NCBI RefSeq assembly: GCF_012489685.1
Contig: NC_080044.1
Span: 23,230,369 to 23,294,368 of the forward strand
Length of the DNA: 64,000 nt
Direction of reading: 5' to 3'
DNA from: Lotus japonicus
Lineage: Eukaryota > Streptophyta > Magnoliopsida > Fabales > Fabaceae
Shown here: positions 57,733 through 64,000 of the stretch, one piece after another
Layout of the letters: each line of letters opens with the position of its first letter
Position numbering within the stretch: the stretch's first letter is position 1
The notes under the pieces: generated by a model
The model's database searches: none
Seen by the model: the letters and a program-made list of their open reading frames with translations, nothing else
Told to the model about the DNA's origin: nothing
Translations under genes and position numbers: made by a program

Positions 57733-59822
57733 TTATTCAAACGCATCTCCCGCTATATCCAACATCTTGGTTTCCCCTTCATGGTATTGTGGAGAACTTC
57801 TTGAAATAAGCCGAAGATTGCTATGAACAAATACTAAATCTTTAGCTCTTTCGGGTGTCATCTTATTTCTCTTCAAAGAATGAATGAAAGAGTATGTGCT
57901 CCAATTTATTTCACTGCATGAAGATGAACATGGCCGCCCAAGTAACTTAAGAGAAACTTGTTGCAGTAGTGGAGCATGAGCACCATGAGTAAGCCACCAA
58001 GATTTAGCATCAATCCGTCCCTTACCTCCTAAAGAGTCAATGTCATCAAATCCTTCTCTTCCATCTGAGAAACTTGCAAACTCTACATTCACACGTCTCC
58101 TCACATCCACATCAACAAAGTACTTTCTGAAGCACTTCATCCTTTCACGAGTAATTTCCACATATTGATGTGGACGAACTCTACTAGCATCTTCACTTAG
58201 CCATTCATGACTATAATATCTACAATAAATATATACAAAATATGGTTATATATAAATTGAAATAACATAGAGAATATAACTAAACATTATATTTAAAGAA
58301 TATGGATAACAACCTTGAGTTCAAAGAGTGAGCTAAACAATGGAGAGGTGTGCTACTCTTAGTCCAACGATCAACTAATATGGAGTGCACTACCTCATAA
58401 AAGGTTGATACCTCCGACTCCGTCTTTCTTTCAGACTTGTATATGACTTTCCTTACATTTTCAATCATTGAATCCCACATTTCATATACTACATGGAGAG
58501 TTGAAGCATCCGTATCCATTTTTCTTAGGACATCATAGATTGGACTAGTGAATGAAAGAATGTAATCAACCTTATCCCACCCAATAACATCCAACAATTT
58601 TTCCCTCACAAGTTTGGCCTTTTCAACATCATCATCCTTGTAAGAATTCCATTTGTCACTAATGACCATCTCTTGAAGCCCTTTCTTTAATTCCCTAAAC
58701 CTCTTGAGCATCACTATTGTGGAGGCAAATCTCGTTGGAGCGATGGAAAGCAACTTCAAGGAATTGAAAGAATGGAAGATTGATAATCTCATAGAGTGAC
58801 ACATGATGAAGTTCCTGATAAGCATAGCATCTTCAGCAATTTTTGTGATCCAAGAACATTCTTCGTAAACAGTACTGTTTCTCTCCGTATTCTTGGCTGC
58901 ACATATATTCTTCAAAGCAAGGTTAAGGGTGTGCACAACACAAGGAGTCCAATAAATAGAAGGAAACTCAGATTCAATAATTAAACCTGCCGCCCTACAC
59001 ACAGGTGCATTATCAGTCACAACTTGCACCACATTTGAGGGTCCAACTTCTATTATAACCTCTCTTATCTTTTTGGCAATGAAATCTTTATCTTTTACCT
59101 CATCTGAACAATCTACAGCTTTTAGAAACATAGGCCCGCTCTCCGTGACAGCCATAAAATTGATAAGGGGTCTCCTTTGTGGATCACTCCATCCATCACT
59201 AACAATAGTCACCCCTTTTTGGCTCCTTGAATTCCTAATTGGCTCCAATTGCTTGTCCACATGTCTTCTTTCATTTTCTAGCAAGGTTGTTCTCAACTTG
59301 TTATAACCAGGAGGTTGATATCCACTTATAAAATTATTGCATGCATAAGCAAATGCCTTTTTGTAATGGGGATTTCTTGCAAAATGAAATGGCAACCAGA
59401 AGAATAAAACATTCTAGCAATTTTATAATCAAGTGTCTCTCTACCTTGCATATTGAATGCATTTTCAAGAGCTCCAGATGTCTTCCTCTTTTTAGGATCA
59501 GCAGTAGGACTCTCACTAGAAAGCGGGGGCAAAGATGCTGTTTTGGTTTTTGACTTCTCAATCATAAGTGTAGCCTCATTGTCTAATTTCTGCATATCAA
59601 TAAGCTTAGCTTGTGTTAGCTTGTCACAAAATCCAACACCCTGTCTTGGAATCTTCAATAGATGAGCTCTGACTCTAGTGTAAGATCCATGAAAGATTTT
59701 GTTACAGAGCTTGCATTGGACTTGAAAATTCCCACCCCAACTCCTACTCCTTTTGTCTTTGTTACAAAGTTATTTAGAGGCTTGGTGACATCCCCTTGGT
59801 CAACTTGACTTGAAGAAGCCAT
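57733..59822 (-). pseudogene. hAT transposase (BED, DUF659, dimerisation domain)
   Basis: It starts MASSSQVDQGDVTKP at 59822. A frame slip near 59730 leads to a BED zinc finger (CKLCNKIFHGSYTRVRAHLL). A second slip at about 59393, after ARMFYSSG, leads to the DUF659 frame 59395-58314 (VSDGWSDPQRRPLINFM, VVTDNAP, CVVHTLNLALKNI). An intron (58313-58220, GT-AG) joins the dimerisation exon (SWWLTHGAHAPLLQQVSLKL, SEINWSTYSFIHSLKRNKM). TAA at 57733-57735 stops it, but the frame stays open to 57616 with typical acidic residues, so this stop is probably premature. The protein would excise and insert the element. Confidence 0.85.
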
Positions 59823-60955
59823 TTCTATCATGATTTTAAACAAACACAAATTTAGGGAAAGTAGAAAACCGGACAAAAATCAACAACATAAGCATAATGC
59901 CATAATCTGATCATGCTCTCATATATATGGGGCTAAAATTACAAACTGCTAATGCTATTTATCTCATATAAACTTATGAAATCAGCAGCATAATCTTAAA
60001 AAGTTATTCAATATATATATGATTCATAATTTCTGTTTGAAAACTCAACTTAGCAATGAAAATCAGCAGCAAAATCAAAGTTTTTTTAATCAACAAATTG
60101 ATTATATATTGAAATATGGGGCTGTTGGCGTGCAAAAAAATAGCATGTACATTAGAAACACTTGCTGTTTGGTTGATGAAACAAGTAACAGAGTAGCAAA
60201 AATTGAAGTTTTTGTTGAAAACATTCATAGAACAGAGGCGTGTAGAACAAGAGAAGCTTTCCAACCCATATACAATGAAAGGACCCAAAATAAGCAACTG
60301 GCAAACAAAATCAATAAAACCCTAAAGTGATAAAGTTCTTACCTTTGTCCAGAAACAATGAAGGGAAGCGACAGAGAATACTAGGAGGAAGGAGGAAACG
60401 GCAGTTCGGCAGAGAAAAACACGTCGTCGGTGTAGGAGGAAGATGAAACGCTCACAGTAAAGAGAAGACCACAAAGAAGCACGCCGATGGAGAGAGGACG
60501 ATCGCCGCCGTCGTTGGCTGAGGAAGAACAACTGCCGCCGTCGCTGGCGGAGGAAGAAGATGAAACCGTCATTCGTAGCAGTTGCAGAAGAAGATGAAGC
60601 GTAAAACGTGAACTTTGTGCGTTCTGTTTGTGTGTGCGTTATGAGCTTTTGATAGGGTTTAATTGATTTTTAATTAGATAAAGTTTGTTTCTTTTTTGGT
60701 ATAAAGATAAAGTTTGTTTGACTTTTAATTTATCTTTTTTTTAAATCCAAAAATAATAAAAAAATGACACAAGTGTCCTATATATGTGTCTAGCCATAAA
60801 GGTGTGTCGGCTCATTCTACAAGCCGTCTCTCAGCCGTGTCCGAGCCGAGAAATAATAATTTAAAATTTAGACACGTCGCAGACATGTCCGACACGTGTC
60901 CGTGTCGTCCGCGTGTCCGACACGCCTATGTTCTCACGTGCCCGTGCTTTCTTGT

Positions 60956-62140
60956 ACACAAGACAAGAGTTAGTAATTTGAAAGAATGAGTATAAAACCC
61001 AAGAAAGAAAATGAGTAAGTAATTATAGAGTTGTATATGTATATTCTATTCAGTTATTGGAGGAATTTTCATCCTTTCCACACTGATATGGTAAAGTGTT
61101 AAAGTTGTAAATATTTGTTATGATTGCCACTAAACTTACTCGCTAAACTTTAAGGTTTATGACACTCTAGATTTAAAGAGGAGCTTGAATCACTTTTCAA
61201 ATCAAGTATTCGGATTATAGTTACACACGTCTACACAACTTTAAAGAGTTAATTTTATTTTGGTGCTTACACGTTTTCTCCTTTAAAAACAATTCTATTC
61301 GAGGTGAGAACATTCATGGTGGAGCTAACTCTCTAAACTAGATTTTTTTCCATCCACAAAACTAAAAAACCAATGTCTTTATACATTTAAGGATTTACCT
61401 ATATTATAATTTCATTTGATAAAGTTTTTAAGTGAGATAAATATTTGAAGTATGAAGATTTAATGTTTTATTTCACAAAGTTTTTTATAAACTTCAATTT
61501 GCTATAGAAATGATTTTTTTTATTAATATAGAAATGATATTATTTCCGTACTTATAGCTAGAAGGTTATATTATTTTCTTGATTTAAAATATCTATTGGT
61601 GAAAGAAAGAAAAAATACCCTAAAAAAATGAAAAATGCCAGTAACACTTTTGATTTTTGAACATTATTTTTCAGTATTCACGTATTATTAATTAATTAAA
61701 CTTATGTGAGCCAATAAGAAAATATGGATTAAAAGTGCCATGTCAATGTAAAATTTGTTTACACAAACGATTAATTAATTTCCGTTAAATTAAGAATTTA
61801 TTTTTATCTAATTAAAATTAAAAACAAATGTAATTATTCATCACACTTGTGATAATGTAATTTGATGTTAGTGTAAAACTATTTTACACTTAAAAATGCA
61901 TATCTATAAAACAGATTTAGGTTTTACTTTCAATGAAACACATAAATTTCAACCATTAAATAAAAGAGTGTTGAAAAAAGTTTTAAAGTGATTGTTGTTA
62001 CTGTAAGTTAGCACTCCAGAAAAGAAATTTCACACAAAATCAGGGGACAGCTGGGCACTTAGTTATAGACTATGGTTGAGCTAGTTGAGTTTTTAAGCCT
62101 GAGGTATCTGACTTATGTGCATGAACTCTTTTACTTCCTA
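60956..62140. other. AT-rich intergenic, promoter of PMT gene
   Basis: No gene or recognisable repeat was found. The last part contains the upstream region of the methyltransferase gene; no TATA box stands out. Confidence 0.4.
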
Positions 62141-63186
62141 CTTCTTAGTTCCTCTTCTTCTTCTCTCTCATTCTGCAAACACTGCTTCTGTTTCAGTCAC
62201 CACATTTACACTTTCCACTGTTTCAACCACAAGTGGTAGCAGATACAGAGGAGAATAATAAAAAAACAAAAACAGACAAGTGATAATAGTCAGTTCCTTC
62301 TTATCCTTTCACTCCTTTCTTCTCTTTCTTTTGTCATCTTTATTGGATTCTTTTCTCATCTTTGCTGCTTCCAATTTTGTATCTTTTTGTGTCACAGATC
62401 TGATTTTTGCTTCTGGGGTTCTCTAAAATTCTCTTGTTTTTTGGTTTGTTCCAATTTGATATTTTGTGACACTCGAGTGCTTCATGTTTGGTGCGTTTAT
62501 CATCAAAATTTCTCCTTTTTCCATTTTACATTCAATTATCTAGATGGGGTTTTGAGATTATTAAAAAGTTCATTTTTTTTATGCTTTCATGCTCTGAGCT
62601 TAAATCAGTGAGACATGGGTGGGAAGTGGGAGGATTCTTTGAAAATTATATTACTGTTATGTGATGCCTTTTCTTCTGTGTTTTTGTCAGTGTGTTTGGT
62701 TTCCATTGTTTGGGCAAGGGAAAATAGTGTAAGATCTAGAGCTTCCTTTTTGCTTTATTTGAAGTGATGATGAGTTTCTGGGCCCAATGTCATGTGAAAA
62801 TCATAAAGTAGTAGATTTCAATATTATAGCTTACCCCATGTAGTTTTATTGGTCGGTTAGTTAGTATTGTCCAGCTGGAGTTTAATCATCATTTCCTATT
62901 TTTACTCTGCCATTTTGTGATTCTAAAATTTGGACCTTTAGTGTTGTGGTTATGGTGTTTAAATCTGGTTTTGTGTGTTCTAATTGCAATTGGCATTGTT
63001 TGTTGTCTTTTATAGATTATTTTGAGTGATTTAATCTAATGCTGTTGCTAACTCAATTTTGAATGCGATGTGTAATCTGTTTTTGTTTTCAGTTGTTGGG
63101 TTTTAAATTTTTAAAGTACGTGTGGTTGCATTTTAGTGATGCTGAGTATTATTTCTATATGCAGATAATTGATTATTTCACAGACC
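62141..63186 (+). other. probable 5' UTR and leader intron of PMT gene
   Basis: CT-rich DNA (TTCCTCTTCTTCTTCTCTCT) begins near 62150 and fits a 5' UTR. An acceptor TATGCAG ends at 63164, 22 bases before the ATG, so an intron in the leader is likely. Its donor was not determined. Confidence 0.5.
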
Positions 63187-63962
63187 ATGAGTCTTAATGA
63201 TGGAAAACTGGACAAGAGCAGGATGGTCTCTGTGGCGGTCGTATTTGTGGTGTTATGTGGAGTTTCTTTCTATATGGGTGTAATATTTTGTTCTGAGAAA
63301 GATAGATTTGTCTCAATTAGTAGCCAGAACTCCCTTGAGTCTCCCAAGGAATCATCAATTAGTCCTCTGCAAATTAAAGACATCAGTTTTCCTGAATGCA
63401 GCATTGACTATCAAGATTACACTCCATGCACAGATCCAAGGGTAATGTACTATAGTATTCCATTTTCTGATGCAGTATGATTTGTGGAAGAAAGTTTCCC
63501 TGTTGATTAAGAATGCTTAGTTTTATAGGGATGGAAAAAGTATGGTACGCATCGGCTTACCTTCATTGAACGCCATTGCCCTCCAATTTCTGAGAGGAAA
63601 GAATGCTTAGTTCCTCCACCAGATGGGTATAAGTCTCCAATTAGATGGCCAAAGAGTAGAGATGAATGTTGGTACAGGTATAATATAATATGCACCTTAT
63701 TAGTTTGCAATAAAAAACTTCCTTAATTTAAGTTTCCTGAAAGTTTGCTGTTATATCTAATTTCAGGAATGTTCCATATGACTGGATTAACAAGCAGAAG
63801 TCGAATCAACATTGGTTGAAAAAGGAAGGGGAGAAATTCCTCTTTCCTGGTGGGGGTACCATGTTCCCCAATGGTGTTGGTAAATATGTTGACTTGATGG
63901 AAGACCTGATCCCAGAAATGAAAGGCGGGACAATTCGAACTGCCATTGATACTGGATGCGGG
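63187..63962 (+). CDS. PMT20/PMT21-like methyltransferase, 5' part
   Basis: Three exons are visible: 63187-63441, 63529-63677, 63767-63962, with GT-AG introns and consistent phases; the gene continues beyond the window. The product has a short cytosolic N-terminus (MSLNDGKLDKSR), one membrane segment at residues 13-33 (MVSVAVVFVVLCGVSFYMGV) followed by FCSEKDRF, and the start of the Methyltransf_29 (DUF248) domain: FPECSIDYQDYTPCTDP, HCPP, CWYRNVPYDWINKQKSNQHW, FPGGGTMFPNG, ending in the SAM-binding AIDTGCG. It is a type II Golgi protein; relatives are implicated in methylation of cell-wall pectin. The family to which ERD3 belongs fits best. ATG 63187 is the first ATG after the leader acceptor. 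Confidence 0.9.
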
Positions 63963-64000
63963 GTGAGCCTCACTCTCTTACTCTTTGTATTTATCTTGGG

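Larger units (their letters stand above)
55280..60955 (-). mobile_element. hAT transposon with decayed transposase
   Basis: The ends carry inverted GAAGCACGG / CCGTGCTTTC motifs and subterminal ACACGG / CCGTGT clusters (55290-55370 and 60870-60945), typical of plant hATs. A BED/DUF659/dimerisation transposase is between them on the minus strand. A long-TIR MULE sits in the left part. The left end touches the solo LTR at 55273, so the exact terminus and 8-bp duplication could not be fixed. Confidence 0.75.

Noticed and set aside
60322..60572. Ser/Arg-rich minus frames near the hAT 5' side
   Set aside because: They arise from GCCGCCGTCG-type repeats upstream of the transposase and show no conserved motif.

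Overview
The window is plant nuclear DNA, most likely from a legume (Fabaceae). The clues are intron-bearing genes with plant-specific products, AT-rich intergenic DNA and nested plant retrotransposons. The legume assignment is an inference from the style of the Sirevirus and chromovirus sequences and cannot be proven from the sequence alone. Only two host genes look functional: a complete five-exon NPG1-like calmodulin-binding TPR gene (11598-16313, +) and the 5' part of a PMT20/PMT21-like Golgi methyltransferase gene (from 63187, +) that leaves the window. An F-box fragment (8623-9045, -) and a RopGEF PRONE exon fragment (19085-19205, -) are relics.

Layout. 1-7604: minus-strand Ty1/copia Sirevirus (5' LTR, PBS, gag, pol, env-like ORF), cut by the window start. 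8600-10660: F-box relic and two LINE 3' relics on opposite strands. 11.6-16.3 kb: NPG1-like gene with a MITE-like element in intron 1. 20706-27756: a very young non-autonomous Ty3/gypsy element with identical 298-bp LTRs, a CATAT target duplication, no gag-pol, an antisense ORF and a minisatellite. 29.27-34.9 kb: a degenerate but nearly full-length L1-type LINE. 35120-36391: a MULE-like TIR element with an 11-bp target duplication. 37.3-39.1 kb: a promoter-like patch and two SINE-like relics. 39943-48513: a young Tekay/Del-like chromovirus, minus strand, whose gag-pol frame is broken by what looks like one missing base. 48.6-49.4 kb: non-autonomous hAT. 49483-55273: a large solo LTR carrying a second solo LTR (50439-52785) inside its own minisatellite. 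55.28-60.95 kb: a hAT transposon with a decayed transposase, itself invaded by a long-TIR MULE (55421-57173). 62.1-64.0 kb: leader and first coding exons of the methyltransferase gene.

The mobile elements do not cooperate with the genes. The window is a transposon nest between two single-copy-type genes, and its order of insertion can be read from target duplications and LTR identity. The most interesting signals are the Sirevirus pol and env-like frames separated by one in-frame TGA, the antisense-ORF-only gypsy derivative, the hairpin-rich minisatellite inside an LTR, and a consensus splice-donor motif kept in three LTR copies. No convincing wholly new biological system was seen.
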